44,151 nt of DNA from UBA1259 sp964453915 (GCA_964453915.1 CAYVPW010000007.1:1-44151), one strand, 5' to 3'; positions 16,301 to 24,697 are shown, counted from the stretch's first letter. Notes: generated from the letters alone by a model not told the origin. A program made the numbers and translations.

Positions 16301-16495
16301 GGCTTTGAGGTTGTGGACAGGATTAAAGTGTATTTTGCAACCGAAGACGAAGAAATTAAAGAGGCGTTTTCTTCTAAAGAATTAAAGAGCGTAGTTTTGG
16401 CAGATGACGTTGCGGAAGGAAAGGGCAATGGATTTAGCAAAGAATTAGACGTTAACGGAAAGAAATGTATTGTTTCCGTTGAAAAGGTGGTTTAA
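13364..16495 (+). CDS. ileS: Isoleucyl-tRNA synthetase, long (IleS2-like) form
   Basis: This class I synthetase charges tRNA-Ile. The HIGH motif (HIGH, residues 55-58) lies in GKPHIGH, and the KMSKS-type loop is KMSKH (593-597). Zinc-type cysteine pairs (CPRCG, CWRCD, CNKCG) and the editing domain are present. At 1043 aa it is about 100 residues longer than the common bacterial enzyme and matches the longer eukaryote-like class found in many anaerobic Firmicutes. The ATG at 13364 was chosen by the TAGGAG site 9 nt before it; the ATG at 13359 is out of frame. The stop overlaps the next start by one base, making a three-gene operon. Confidence 0.96.
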   Translation: MYKKVDTSLNFLEREKEVLKFWKDNKIFEQNIKENEGNREFTFYDGPPTANGKPHIGHILTRVIKDIIPRYHVMKGEHCLRKAGWDTHGLPVELEVEKLLGIDGKQEIEKYGIEPFIKKCKESVWKYKGEWEKMSDRVGYWADMENPYITYDDKYIESVWWAIKTIAEKGLLYKGYKIVPYCPRCGTALSSHEVAQGYKDVKDISVFVKFKIKGKDNAYFLAWTTTPWTLPSNVCLCMNPNEDYSEIKAQDGNTYVLAKALCDKFFEGYETVSVKKGIEYQFAEYEPLFDFTADAVEKNKKVFVVVTDEYVTMEDGTGIVHNAPAFGEDDARVCKFYDIAFVNLVDTRGRMTEQAGRYCGLFVKDADKEIIKDLKENGLLFAELPFEHSYPFCWRCDTPLIYYARQSWFIKMTAVKDKLIEVNNSINWMPETIKNGRMGNFLENVIDWGISRERYWGTPLPVWVCNKCGKVHVIGSKAELKELCGIEGDIELHRPYIDDCTFKCECGGEFVREKEVIDCWFDSGSMPFAQYHYPFENKELFESHFPADFISEAIDQTRGWFYTLIAISTLLFEKAPFKNCIVLGHVNDKNGIKMSKHKGNVVDPWSILDKQGADAVRWYFYTGSAPWLPSRFYEDAVSEAQRKFMGTLWNTYAFFVLYAEIDKYNPAEYDLKKCNLSLMDKWVLSKLNTLIKTVDKGLSEYNIFDSARALSAFTDDLSNWYVRRGRERYWGHEMTEDKAAAYTTLYTVLLTLAKLSAPFTPFMAESIYQNLVPEFYKDAPLSVHLCEFPKVDESAIDVELEEGMQNVLDIVALGRACRNTSNIKNRQPLSKVYVCAEQRSDLHGGLLDIAKEELNVKSVEYLKDASKFVSYKIKPQLKTLGPKYGAKLGKVRAYLENCNANEVVATVKGGVPFVAEVDGDKFEFSIDDLLIFSESMEGFVSSSDGGMTVVLDTAITPELQREGIERELISKIQSMRKDAGFEVVDRIKVYFATEDEEIKEAFSSKELKSVVLADDVAEGKGNGFSKELDVNGKKCIVSVEKVV

Positions 16496-17358
16496 TGCGC
16501 ACTGCCGACTGGAAAGATTATTCCGTAATCGCTACGGGAGACGGGTATAAATTAGAAGAGTGGGGAGGAATCACTCTTTTAAGACCGGATCCGCAAGTGA
16601 TTTGGAAAACCGACGTAGATATGGACGGCTATCCTAAACTCAATGCAAAATATTTGCGCAGCGAAACGGGTGGCGGAAAGTGGATTTATAAAAAAAAGAC
16701 GCCGGAAGAATGGACTGTTTCTTATAAAGACTTAAAATTTAAAATCAAACCTATGGGTTTTAAGCACACGGGGCTTTTTCCGGAGCAAGCGGTAAATTGG
16801 GATTTGATGTCCGATTTGATAAAAAACGCAGGGAGGGAGATAAGCGTGCTTAACCTGTTTGCGTATACAGGCGGCGCAACCGTTGCCTGTGCAAAAGCGG
16901 GGGCAAGCGTTTGCCACGTAGATTCCGCAAAGGCTATGGTAGAGCGTGCGGGAGAAAACGTTAGGCTTTCTAAAATAGAAAACCCGAAGGTGAGATATAT
17001 AATAGACGATTGCAAAAAGTTTGTTGAAAGAGAAATTCGCCGCGGAAGAAAATACGATGCGGTGATTATGGATCCGCCTTCTTACGGGAGAGGTCCTAAC
17101 GGAGAGATGTGGAAACTTGAAGGGGAGTTGTTTCCTTTGGTGCAACTTTGTTCTAAAGTTTTAAGCGATAATCCGCTTTTCTTTTTGATAAACAGTTATA
17201 CCACGGGGCTTCAACCTCAGGTATTAAAAAACATTTTAAATAAAACGATTGCGCTAAACCGAGGCGGCAGAACGGAAGCTTACGAAGTTGGCTTAAAGAC
17301 CAAAGAAGAAGGCGTTATTTTGCCTTGCGGAAACAGCGGAATTTGGATTAACGGATAA
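16495..17358 (+). CDS. RlmI/RlmK-like class I SAM-dependent RNA methyltransferase
   Basis: This 287-aa methyltransferase shows SAM motif I in VLNLFAYTGGATVACAKAGA (residues 118-137) and the catalytic-type motif MDPPSYGRG (near 198-206). Both are typical of COG1092, the 23S rRNA 5-methylcytosine group. It lacks the N-terminal PUA domain of RlmI, so substrate assignment is loose; rRNA is the best guess. The ATG overlaps the ileS stop (TAATG), and a pseudouridine synthase follows after 4 nt, which supports an RNA-modification role. Confidence 0.82.
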   Translation: MRTADWKDYSVIATGDGYKLEEWGGITLLRPDPQVIWKTDVDMDGYPKLNAKYLRSETGGGKWIYKKKTPEEWTVSYKDLKFKIKPMGFKHTGLFPEQAVNWDLMSDLIKNAGREISVLNLFAYTGGATVACAKAGASVCHVDSAKAMVERAGENVRLSKIENPKVRYIIDDCKKFVEREIRRGRKYDAVIMDPPSYGRGPNGEMWKLEGELFPLVQLCSKVLSDNPLFFLINSYTTGLQPQVLKNILNKTIALNRGGRTEAYEVGLKTKEEGVILPCGNSGIWING

Positions 17359-17362
17359 TATT

Positions 17363-18073
17363 ATGGAAGAACTTAACATACTTCACGAAGACAACCATAT
17401 AATAGTGGTGCTAAAACCGCAAAACGTTCCTTGTTGCGAGGACGAAAGCAAAGATAAGGACTTGCTTAATATGCTTAAAGAGTATATTAAAGAAAAATAT
17501 TCTAAACCGGGCAACGTTTATTTAGGGCTTGTTCATAGGCTAGATAGGCCTACGGGCGGAATAATGGTTTTTGCTAAATCCAGCAAGGCGGCGGCAAGGC
17601 TTTCCGAACAAATGAAAAGCGGTGATTTTGAAAAGAAATATTACGCCGTGGTTGTTGGAAAACCCAAGGAAGAAAAAGCCACGCTTACACATTATTTAAA
17701 AAAGAATGCCGTAAACAATATGGTATACGTTTGTCCGCCCACGGTAGAGGGCGCAAAGATGGCGGAATTAGATTATAACCTAGTTGAAAGCAAAGAAGGG
17801 CTTTCTTTGATGGATATAAGGTTACATACGGGCAGAAGCCATCAAATTCGCGTTCAAATGAACGCTATAGGTTGCCCCGTTTTTGGGGATATGCGTTATG
17901 GCGGAGAAAAGGCTAAAAAGGGTTATTTATCCCTTTGGGCATATTATTTATCTTTCTCTCATCCCATCTCTAAAGAAAGAATGGTGTTTAGGGTTCAACC
18001 TCCTGCGGACAATACTCCGTGGAATCTTTTTGATACGGAAAAATCCGTAACGATAATAAAACCGAATCTTTAA
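17363..18073 (+). CDS. RluA-family pseudouridine synthase (no S4 domain)
   Basis: This 236-aa enzyme isomerises uridine to pseudouridine in rRNA or tRNA. The catalytic motif HRLDRPTGG carries the essential Asp61. The later LHTGRSHQIRVQM motif lines the active site. It has no N-terminal S4 domain, unlike the second RluA paralogue at 22143. It is the third gene of the ileS operon, 4 nt after the methyltransferase. The ribosome binding site is poor, consistent with translational coupling. The exact target nucleotide is not deducible. Confidence 0.9.
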   Translation: MEELNILHEDNHIIVVLKPQNVPCCEDESKDKDLLNMLKEYIKEKYSKPGNVYLGLVHRLDRPTGGIMVFAKSSKAAARLSEQMKSGDFEKKYYAVVVGKPKEEKATLTHYLKKNAVNNMVYVCPPTVEGAKMAELDYNLVESKEGLSLMDIRLHTGRSHQIRVQMNAIGCPVFGDMRYGGEKAKKGYLSLWAYYLSFSHPISKERMVFRVQPPADNTPWNLFDTEKSVTIIKPNL

Positions 18074-18080
18074 GAATAAC

Positions 18081-18108
18081 TTATGATAAAGAAAATGGTG
18101 CGTATAAT
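18081..18108 (+). promoter_or_regulatory. Possible promoter for the glycosyltransferase gene
   Basis: A perfect TATAAT lies at 18103-18108, about 35 nt before the start codon. The best -35 (TTATGA, 18081-18086, 16-nt spacing) is poor, so this rests mainly on the -10 box. Confidence 0.35.
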
Positions 18109-18142
18109 ATTTTAGTTGTAAGCACCGTCATAGGAGTAAACG

Positions 18143-19300
18143 ATGAAGATATTAGAAGTGCTTGATTGTTTTTACCCGAATTTAGACGGGCCCGTAAACG
18201 TAATTTCTAATTTGGCACGGATATTAAACGAGAAAGGTTTGGCGGAAGTTGAGATTTTAGTGCCCGATTATCCTAAAAACCGAGTGGAATTAAACGGTAT
18301 AAAAATACATAGAGCGCCTTCCGTAAAAGCGCCGGAAGGATATAGAAGCGCAGTTCCTTTTGTAAACGGCAAAGTGAGAAGGATTATTAAAAACGGCGGA
18401 TACGATTTGATAAACTGTCACAGTTGTTTTTATTTGGGTAAATACGCCGTAAAATACGGAAAACGATATGGTATACCTACAATAATGACTTTGCATACAA
18501 AGTATAGGGACGATTTTGAAAGAATATTAAAAACCAAGGGTGCGCAAAAGTTTATGCTTAATTTTATAATGTCTAGCGTAAACGCCGCAGACTATGTTTC
18601 TACCGTAAGCAACGGGGCGGCACAGGTTTTGAGAGAGTACGGGTATAAGGGTAAAGATATTACCGTTTTAAGAAATGCAACCGACCTGGATAAGTGCTTT
18701 GTTGCGGAAGACAAAAAAGAAGCCATTAGGGCAAAATACGGATTTGGTAAAGAGTTTGTATTTTTATTCGTTGGCAGAATAGTTGAAAATAAAAACGTAG
18801 ACTTTTCTTTAAAAGCATTAAGTGCGTTAAAAAAGAGCGGCAAAACCGATTTTAAGTTTGTAATCGTAGGAAACGGTCCTTATAAAGAAACGCTCAAAAA
18901 CAACGTTTTAGAATTAGGGCTAAAAGAAAACGTGGTGTTTTTAGATAAGGTGGAAAGCAGAACGGAACTTGCCGAGATTTACGCAATGAGCGACTTGTTT
19001 TTGTTCCCTTCGGAGTTTGATACTTGCGGAATAGTTGCAATAGAAGCGGCTTCCGTAGGTCTTGCGAGTGCGGTTTTAGACGGAACGTGCGCAAGCGAAC
19101 TTATAGAGCATAAGGTTAACGGATTTAAGTTTAAAAAAGACGTTGAGGCTTGGAAAGACGGACTTTTAGAAATTATCGATTATAAAGAGCAAGAGAATGC
19201 CGGTAAAGAAGCGCAAGAGAGCGTTTACTCAAACTGGGAAAGTGCAACGATTAAATATTTTGAATACTATAAAAACGTGTTAAAAGAAAAAAACAAATAA
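18143..19300 (+). CDS. GT4-family glycosyltransferase
   Basis: This 385-aa GT-B retaining glycosyltransferase has an N-terminal acceptor domain and a C-terminal nucleotide-sugar domain. FVGRIVENKNVD (209-220) and the donor site FDTCGIVAIEAASVG (292-306) fit the family. The usual E-x7-E pair appears as Asp293/Glu301. The early motif FYPNLDGPVNVISNLA and LHTKYRDDF resemble enzymes that glycosylate diacylglycerol or cell-surface lipids. Membrane glycolipid synthesis is plausible but not proven. The ribosome binding site is TAGGAG. The gene stands alone between the ileS operon and a bidirectional terminator. Confidence 0.88.
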   Translation: MKILEVLDCFYPNLDGPVNVISNLARILNEKGLAEVEILVPDYPKNRVELNGIKIHRAPSVKAPEGYRSAVPFVNGKVRRIIKNGGYDLINCHSCFYLGKYAVKYGKRYGIPTIMTLHTKYRDDFERILKTKGAQKFMLNFIMSSVNAADYVSTVSNGAAQVLREYGYKGKDITVLRNATDLDKCFVAEDKKEAIRAKYGFGKEFVFLFVGRIVENKNVDFSLKALSALKKSGKTDFKFVIVGNGPYKETLKNNVLELGLKENVVFLDKVESRTELAEIYAMSDLFLFPSEFDTCGIVAIEAASVGLASAVLDGTCASELIEHKVNGFKFKKDVEAWKDGLLEIIDYKEQENAGKEAQESVYSNWESATIKYFEYYKNVLKEKNK

Positions 19301-19306
19301 CAACTA

Positions 19307-19337
19307 AAAACGCCTTGCCGAAACGGCATGGCGTTTT
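19307..19337. terminator. Bidirectional intrinsic terminator between convergent genes
   Basis: AAAACGCCTTGCCG (19307-19320) pairs with CGGCATGGCGTTTT (19324-19337) with one T-T mismatch and a 3-nt loop. It has A and T tracts on both sides, so it can serve the plus-strand glycosyltransferase and the minus-strand membrane protein. Confidence 0.8.
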
Positions 19338-19866
19338 ATATAAAAAAGCCTGCGAGTTTGTAAACGCCTAAAAGAATAAGTATAAAAGGCGGCAAAAACT
19401 CTACGGCTTTATTTTTTATTTTTGTTCCGGCTTTGGCTAATATAATTCCAAAAGAAATCATAACGCCGTGCATAACGGCTATGGTTAACGGAACTAAAAA
19501 AGAGTTATATCCCATTATGGAAAGGGATAAATTTGCGGCAGCGCCGTCTAGACCAACGGCAAAACCGGATATTATAGATTGCTTTAATATGCCGTTTGAT
19601 TCGTCTGTTTTTAAGTCTTCTTTTTTTATTAAGTCGTATATTCCGATAAAAATCAAAATTATTCCGCCGAGACTTGCTACCTTTTCTGTAAGAACGTCAT
19701 CTAAAAAAGACGCTGCATAGTTGGTTGTTCCGCACATTACAAAAACGGTTAGGGTAATGGCTAAAACTAAAAAAATTTTTTTTCCTTTTAAAAATGCAAG
19801 AGCAAATCCGCACAAAAAAGAATCTATGCTCACCGTAAAGGCGGTTATAAGTAAAAAATACGTCAT
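19336..19866 (-). CDS. MntP/YtaF-like six-helix membrane protein, putative Mn(II) exporter
   Basis: This 176-aa protein consists of six hydrophobic helices arranged as two related halves. The paired acidic motifs TVSIDSFLCG (Asp15) and AVGLDGAAANLSLS (Asp107) are those of the MntP/YtaF family. MntP exports manganese in proteobacteria; YtaF is its sporulation-associated Bacillus relative. Its transport substrate here is therefore inferred. It is the only convincing minus-strand protein gene in the window. The only reasonable start is the ATG at 19866; an AAAGGGG lies unusually far upstream (about 17 nt). A stop codon three codons before the ATG rules out a longer version. I see no clear promoter. 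Confidence 0.8.
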   Translation of the reverse strand: MTYFLLITAFTVSIDSFLCGFALAFLKGKKIFLVLAITLTVFVMCGTTNYAASFLDDVLTEKVASLGGIILIFIGIYDLIKKEDLKTDESNGILKQSIISGFAVGLDGAAANLSLSIMGYNSFLVPLTIAVMHGVMISFGIILAKAGTKIKNKAVEFLPPFILILLGVYKLAGFFI

Positions 19867-20012
19867 TTGAATTTATAAAACGAACCCCTTTATAACCAGT
19901 TTATTCTTGATAAAAAATTTTTGTTAAAAAGCAAAAAAGCGTAAAAAACGCAAAAGGTCGAATATTTGCCGCTAAAAAGCCGTTCAAATGTAAAAAAATA
20001 AACAAAAGTAGA

Positions 20013-20041
20013 TTGACAAACGTTTCTTTTTAATGTAAAAT
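20013..20041 (+). promoter_or_regulatory. sigma-A promoter for the surface protein gene
   Basis: TTGACA (20013-20018) and TAAAAT (20036-20041) are separated by 17 nt. The implied leader is about 50 nt and holds the AAGGAG site at 20081-20086. Confidence 0.8.
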
Positions 20042-20098
20042 AGTAAAGATTAAAAATAATCGATAAGTATTTGTACTTTCAAGGAGTTTCGGCTTACT

Positions 20099-22075
20099 AT
20101 GAAAACGTTAAAAACGCATAAAATTTTAGTATTGCTTCTTTCGGTTTTGGCGCTATTTGCAACGTATTTGGCGTTTGCGGGCGGATTTACCGCAAAGGCG
20201 GAAGTGATAGGTTCTAATTATTTTACCTATCAAAACGGCAGCGCCGATTTGGGGGACGTTGTTTTTGAAAATAACGTTGCAAAAATAAAAACTTACAGAG
20301 ACAACGCATTAAAGTTCAAAAACGAATTAGTTGTAGACGATTTCGGCATAGAGTTATTTTTGAACAACGATTTTACTTCTACCACTTTAACGTTAGAACT
20401 TCCTTCTTACGATAAGAACGGGGCGTACTATAAAAACGGTGCAAACGAAACGTACGAAACCACCGTTAAAAACAACGTTGTAATTTCCGTTGATAGCAGT
20501 AGTCAACTTACGGCGTGCTTTAACAACACTTCCGCAAAAGTTATTACTCCTGTTTTCACCCGTGGTAAAGTTGTTATAAAAGTTCAACGTCCGTTAGGAA
20601 GCGAATATTTACAAGCAAGCATATCTTTTGACGGCAATCCTTACGTAAACTTGTCTGAAGACGTTTATGGTGTAGACATAAAGGATTATTACAAAGTAAA
20701 CGTAAACGAAACGCCCGTTGCGAAAGTTTCTATCTCTCAAAATCCCAAAGGCGATAACGGACTTATTCATATAGAGAGTATATCTCAAAAGACTGCGGAC
20801 GATAATTTTAAGCAAAACTTTGAAATAGAAGAAGGAAAGATTAAAACGGTTGCATACCCCAGAGTGGTTGTAGATTCTTCTTTATACAACTATAACGGAA
20901 CGGATAATTGCTATCACGTGATTGCGGGAATTCCTTATTCTCTTTCCATTAAAGGAAAATCTTTTATAGACGGAGATACCGCTAGCGGTTATAAGTTCGT
21001 TGGTGGAGACGACAGCGTTTTGGTAAACGGAACAAGCGTTGCGTTTATCGAGAGCGACGTAAACAAAACTCTTTACGTAAAGAGTTCCGACGATACGAAA
21101 ACTTACGAGGAAATTACTGTTAAAGCGATTAGTTCTGAAACGGACGTAAAAGCACCCGAATACAATTTAGAAGATAGAGTTATAAACGCATTTAAGCAAA
21201 AGTTGAATTCGCTTATTTACGAATACGATGCCGAAGGCAACAGAAAAACAAAACTTTCTATCGGTAGTGGAGAATATTTAACTCTTTCCGCAGATATGTT
21301 CAGAAATTTGGTGAGCGACGATTTGTCTTCTTTTGATAAACTAAGCCACGTTATATATTATTGGACGCCTGCCGGTGACGAGCAAAGCGTTTCCACTTAT
21401 AAAATTCCGTTAAACACGGAAGGAACTTATACTTTCTTTGTTTCGTTTACCGATCAAGCAGGAAATTCTATGGATAAAGATAACTTCTATACCGTTTCCG
21501 TTGACGACGAAAACGTGTTGGTGGAAGGTAGAGGTTATAGCGGAGTTATGTTTACCTTCTCTATAGAAGACAACACTACTTTAAGTATTTCTTCTAGCAC
21601 GCCGGGTTATGGATATACGGGAATAGAATATAACGCTTCCAGCTTTAAGATTGTGGGTAATAGCCACACGGAAACTTATAAGTTATATTACAGTGCAACC
21701 GATATAGGTGAAGAAGACGAAGGTTGGGTAGAAATAGTAGCAAAGGCTAACGCAAAAGACGAAAACGCAACCTATAACGGTTATACCTATAAAGAAATTT
21801 CTTCTATTAACTATGACGGAAAGCTAGATTTTACGCCCGATAAAGTAGGTTATTACAAGTTGGTATGCAACAGCCGTTCTACCGTAAGTTTGGATAGTGC
21901 GGAAAAGGCTGTTATAATAGAAGTTAAAGACCAAGTAAAAATCGTTAAACCCGATAGCCACTGGTTAGAAAATAACGTTTGGTCCGTTGTGTTCTTGTCC
22001 GTTGGAACGTTGTGCTTGATTGCAATTATCGTTATACTTTGCATTAAGCCCAAAAATCCCGACGACGTTGATTGA
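20099..22075 (+). CDS. Secreted, C-terminally membrane-anchored protein of unknown function
   Basis: I recognise no named family. The 658-aa product begins with a signal peptide: basic MKTLKTHK, a hydrophobic core, and probable cleavage after TAKA at residue 34. It ends with one transmembrane helix (about 628-649) and a short polar tail, KPKNPDDVD. The large exterior part is rich in Asn, Asp, Thr, Ser and Tyr with alternating beta-type pattern. Segments such as YTFFVSFTDQAGNS and KVGYYKLVC resemble Ig-like or cadherin-like folds. There is no LPXTG sorting signal, so anchoring is by the helix. It has its own promoter and is followed by a hairpin. Roles in adhesion or envelope structure are guesses. 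Confidence 0.82.
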   Translation: MKTLKTHKILVLLLSVLALFATYLAFAGGFTAKAEVIGSNYFTYQNGSADLGDVVFENNVAKIKTYRDNALKFKNELVVDDFGIELFLNNDFTSTTLTLELPSYDKNGAYYKNGANETYETTVKNNVVISVDSSSQLTACFNNTSAKVITPVFTRGKVVIKVQRPLGSEYLQASISFDGNPYVNLSEDVYGVDIKDYYKVNVNETPVAKVSISQNPKGDNGLIHIESISQKTADDNFKQNFEIEEGKIKTVAYPRVVVDSSLYNYNGTDNCYHVIAGIPYSLSIKGKSFIDGDTASGYKFVGGDDSVLVNGTSVAFIESDVNKTLYVKSSDDTKTYEEITVKAISSETDVKAPEYNLEDRVINAFKQKLNSLIYEYDAEGNRKTKLSIGSGEYLTLSADMFRNLVSDDLSSFDKLSHVIYYWTPAGDEQSVSTYKIPLNTEGTYTFFVSFTDQAGNSMDKDNFYTVSVDDENVLVEGRGYSGVMFTFSIEDNTTLSISSSTPGYGYTGIEYNASSFKIVGNSHTETYKLYYSATDIGEEDEGWVEIVAKANAKDENATYNGYTYKEISSINYDGKLDFTPDKVGYYKLVCNSRSTVSLDSAEKAVIIEVKDQVKIVKPDSHWLENNVWSVVFLSVGTLCLIAIIVILCIKPKNPDDVD

Positions 22076-22093
22076 TAAAAACAATAAAATTTC

Positions 22094-22120
22094 CAAGACT
22101 TCGGGTTTACCGAAGTCTTG
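22094..22120 (+). terminator. Hairpin terminator after the surface protein gene
   Basis: CAAGACTTCGG (22094-22104) and CCGAAGTCTTG (22110-22120) form a perfect 11-bp stem with a 5-nt loop. The T tract (TTTAATGTTT) is interrupted, so some read-through into the RluA gene is likely. Confidence 0.7.
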
Positions 22121-22142
22121 TTTAATGTTTAGGAACGTTTTT

Positions 22143-22976
22143 ATGGAAAGTTTTATAGCAAAAAAGAATAAAAGAATATCAAAACTCGTTGCGGAAAACG
22201 TAGACGGGTTGTCTTACAGTGCTATAATGAAACTTTTACGCAATAAAGACGTTAAGGTTAACGAAAAAAGAATAAGTCAAGACGTGTTTGTAAACGTTGG
22301 AGACGAGATTTGCGTTTATTGCGTAAAAGAACCGTCTTATACGAAAATTTATAAAGACGATAACGTTCTTGTTGTGTATAAAAAGAGCGGGTATGAGTCT
22401 GAAACGGTTTTTAATGACGTTAAAAATGTTTTTGGTAATGCAAAATTTATTCACAGACTAGATAGAAACACCTATGGCATAATGATTTTTGCGCTTAACA
22501 CTATTGCTGAAAAAGAGTTGCTAAACGGATTTAAAAACAGAGTTTTTGATAAAAAATATTTAGCGGTAGTGCTTGGGCGTATGCCTAAAAAAGAGGACGT
22601 TTTATACGCATACCTACTAAAAGACAAGGATAAGTCTTTGGTAAAGATATTTAATAAAGCGGTAAAGGGAAGCGTAGAAATAAAAACCGGATATAAAGAA
22701 TTAGATTTTAACGGGCAAACAAGTTTGTTAGAGATAACTCTTTTTACCGGAAAAACTCATCAAATACGCGCGCATTTAGCATATATAGGTCACCCTGTTA
22801 TAGGCGACGGAAAGTACGGTGATTACAAGGCGAACAGAGAATACGGCAAAAGCACTCAAATGCTTTGTGCTTATAAACTTACTTTACATTTTAAAAAGGA
22901 TAGCCCGTTGTTTGTGTTGGACGGAAAAACTTTTGAATTAGGAGAAGAATTATGCCCCAAGACGCTTTTACCTTAA
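22143..22976 (+). CDS. RluA-family pseudouridine synthase with S4 domain (RluC/RluD-like)
   Basis: This 277-aa pseudouridine synthase has an N-terminal S4 RNA-binding domain (about residues 10-60, with RISKLVAENV and VKVNEKRIS). The catalytic domain follows with HRLDRNT (104-110), essential Asp107. The later TGKTHQIRAHLAYIGHPVIGD motif is intact. The target is probably 23S rRNA. The ATG at 22143 was preferred because an AGGA site lies upstream; longer versions would run through the terminator of the previous gene. The last 25 bases overlap the start of rqcH, indicating translational coupling. No separate promoter is obvious. Confidence 0.88.
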   Translation: MESFIAKKNKRISKLVAENVDGLSYSAIMKLLRNKDVKVNEKRISQDVFVNVGDEICVYCVKEPSYTKIYKDDNVLVVYKKSGYESETVFNDVKNVFGNAKFIHRLDRNTYGIMIFALNTIAEKELLNGFKNRVFDKKYLAVVLGRMPKKEDVLYAYLLKDKDKSLVKIFNKAVKGSVEIKTGYKELDFNGQTSLLEITLFTGKTHQIRAHLAYIGHPVIGDGKYGDYKANREYGKSTQMLCAYKLTLHFKKDSPLFVLDGKTFELGEELCPKTLLP

Positions 22977-24658
22977 ATTATTTGGTTAAAGAATTAGACG
23001 AGCTTTTTAAAAACGGAAAGGTAAATAAAATAATTCAGCCTTCTAACGAAGAGGTTGTTTTAACAGTTTATACAGGAAAAGGAACAAGTCAACTTTTATT
23101 AGACGTTAATCCTGCAAGCCCAAAGGTGGTTGTTTGTGCAGGTGAAAAGGAAGCGCCGTTGAAAGCGCCTAATTTTTGTATGCTTTTAAGAAAGTACCTG
23201 CTTTCCGCAACGTTAAAAAGTATATCTTTAGTTGGGTTTGACAGAATAATAAAACTTGAATTCGAGCATAGAAGAGAATTTTCCGATGCGGTTAATAAGT
23301 GTTTATTCGTTGAACTTATGGGTAGGTATAGCAACGTTATTTTAACCGAAAACGGAAAGGTTTTGGGAGGAAACAGAGGGATAAACTTTTTTGATAACGG
23401 CGTTCGCCCGTTGATATCTGGGAAGCCTTACGTTTTGCCCCCTACGGGAGAAAAATTTGAGCCAAAAGACGAAAGATTGCTGCAAGCAATAAAAAATTAC
23501 GACGGGCAGGACGTGCCTGCTTTTATATGTGCTTTCGTTCAAGGCGTTTCCGGTCAAACTGCAAAAGAAGCGGCTTTGCAGTGGCAAACAAAAAACGGCG
23601 ATAAAGATATTAAAAATTCCCCTGAAAAGTTTTTTGCCTTTCTAAACGAGTTTTTAACGGCTTTGCCCGCAAATCCTTGCGTTATATACGAAAACGGAAA
23701 TGTTAAAGACGTACTTGCTTTTCCTTATAAAACGCTAAGCGGCGATTGCGAGTTTTACGAAAAACTTTACCTTGCGGAAAGGGATTATTTTAGATTAAAA
23801 GAAACGGGAAAACGCTTTGCGGAAAAAAAAGACAAGATTCTTTCCGTTGTATCCGGAAGAGAGAAAAAACTTTCTAAAAAAATTGCGATGCTTACCGCAA
23901 GAAAAAAAGAAGCGGACTTTGCGGAAGAAAATAAATTAAAGGGAGAACTTGTTTTGTCTAATGCGTACCGCATTGTCAAGGGACAAAAAGAATGTGTTTT
24001 AGAAAACTATTACGACGAGTATAAGCCCGTTAAAATCGAACTGGACGAACAACTTTCGCCTTCACAAAATGCAGAGAGATATTTTAAAAGATATACAAAA
24101 CAAAAAAGAACGGTAGAGGCGCTTGTGCCGCAAATTGAAGGGCTGTTAGAAGAAGAAAGGTATTTAAAAAGCGTTAAGGACGAAGCGGAACTTTGCGAGA
24201 GTGTCGAAGACTTAAATTCCGTTTTATCGGAAATTGAAAGTTTGGGGCTTATAAAAGAGCAAAAGAACGGCAAAAAAAAGAAAGAGCAAAAACCGTTTAG
24301 AGAATACTATTTTAACGGATATACGGTACGTGCGGGAAGAAACAACGTAGAAAACGATGCGCTTACCTGTTCGGCAAAAGCCGAGGATATTTGGTTGCAC
24401 GCAAAGGATTTGCATTCTACACACGTCGTTATAGAAACCAACAGAAGAAAGCCCGAAAAAGCCGTGCTTGTTTTTGCGGCGGAAATCTGCGCTTATTATT
24501 CTAAGGGAAGAGAAGAGAGAAAAACCGAAGTGGTATATACGGAGAAAAAACACGTTAAAAAACCCAAAAAGTCAAAGGCGGGGTTTTGCACTTACGAACA
24601 CTTTTCTTCTATAACGGTAAGTGCGGACAAGCATACGGAAAGCGTAAAAGATATTTAA
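22952..24658 (+). CDS. rqcH: RqcH (Rqc2/NEMF family) ribosome quality-control protein
   Basis: This is the bacterial Rqc2 homologue. On obstructed 50S subunits it recruits tRNA-Ala to add C-terminal alanine tails that mark stalled nascent chains for proteolysis. Order of domains: NFACT-N with Asp97-Arg98 (GFDRIIKLEF), the residue pair needed for tailing in B. subtilis; HhH and coiled-coil segments rich in Lys/Glu (about 280-430); NFACT-R with AEDIWLHAKDLHSTHVVIE and KHVKKPKKSKAGFCTYEH near the end. Length is 568 aa, normal. The start lies inside the RluA gene with a TAGGAGAAG ribosome binding site. The window also holds a tRNA-Ala gene and ClpXP, which acts on Ala-tailed proteins. Confidence 0.94.
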   Translation: MPQDAFTLNYLVKELDELFKNGKVNKIIQPSNEEVVLTVYTGKGTSQLLLDVNPASPKVVVCAGEKEAPLKAPNFCMLLRKYLLSATLKSISLVGFDRIIKLEFEHRREFSDAVNKCLFVELMGRYSNVILTENGKVLGGNRGINFFDNGVRPLISGKPYVLPPTGEKFEPKDERLLQAIKNYDGQDVPAFICAFVQGVSGQTAKEAALQWQTKNGDKDIKNSPEKFFAFLNEFLTALPANPCVIYENGNVKDVLAFPYKTLSGDCEFYEKLYLAERDYFRLKETGKRFAEKKDKILSVVSGREKKLSKKIAMLTARKKEADFAEENKLKGELVLSNAYRIVKGQKECVLENYYDEYKPVKIELDEQLSPSQNAERYFKRYTKQKRTVEALVPQIEGLLEEERYLKSVKDEAELCESVEDLNSVLSEIESLGLIKEQKNGKKKKEQKPFREYYFNGYTVRAGRNNVENDALTCSAKAEDIWLHAKDLHSTHVVIETNRRKPEKAVLVFAAEICAYYSKGREERKTEVVYTEKKHVKKPKKSKAGFCTYEHFSSITVSADKHTESVKDI

Positions 24659-24697
24659 ATGTATAGGCGATATTTCAATGATTAAGGCATAAAAAAC

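Noticed and set aside
22020..22142. Longer N-terminus for the second RluA protein
   Set aside because: It would run through the end of the surface protein gene and its terminator hairpin, and lacks a ribosome binding site.
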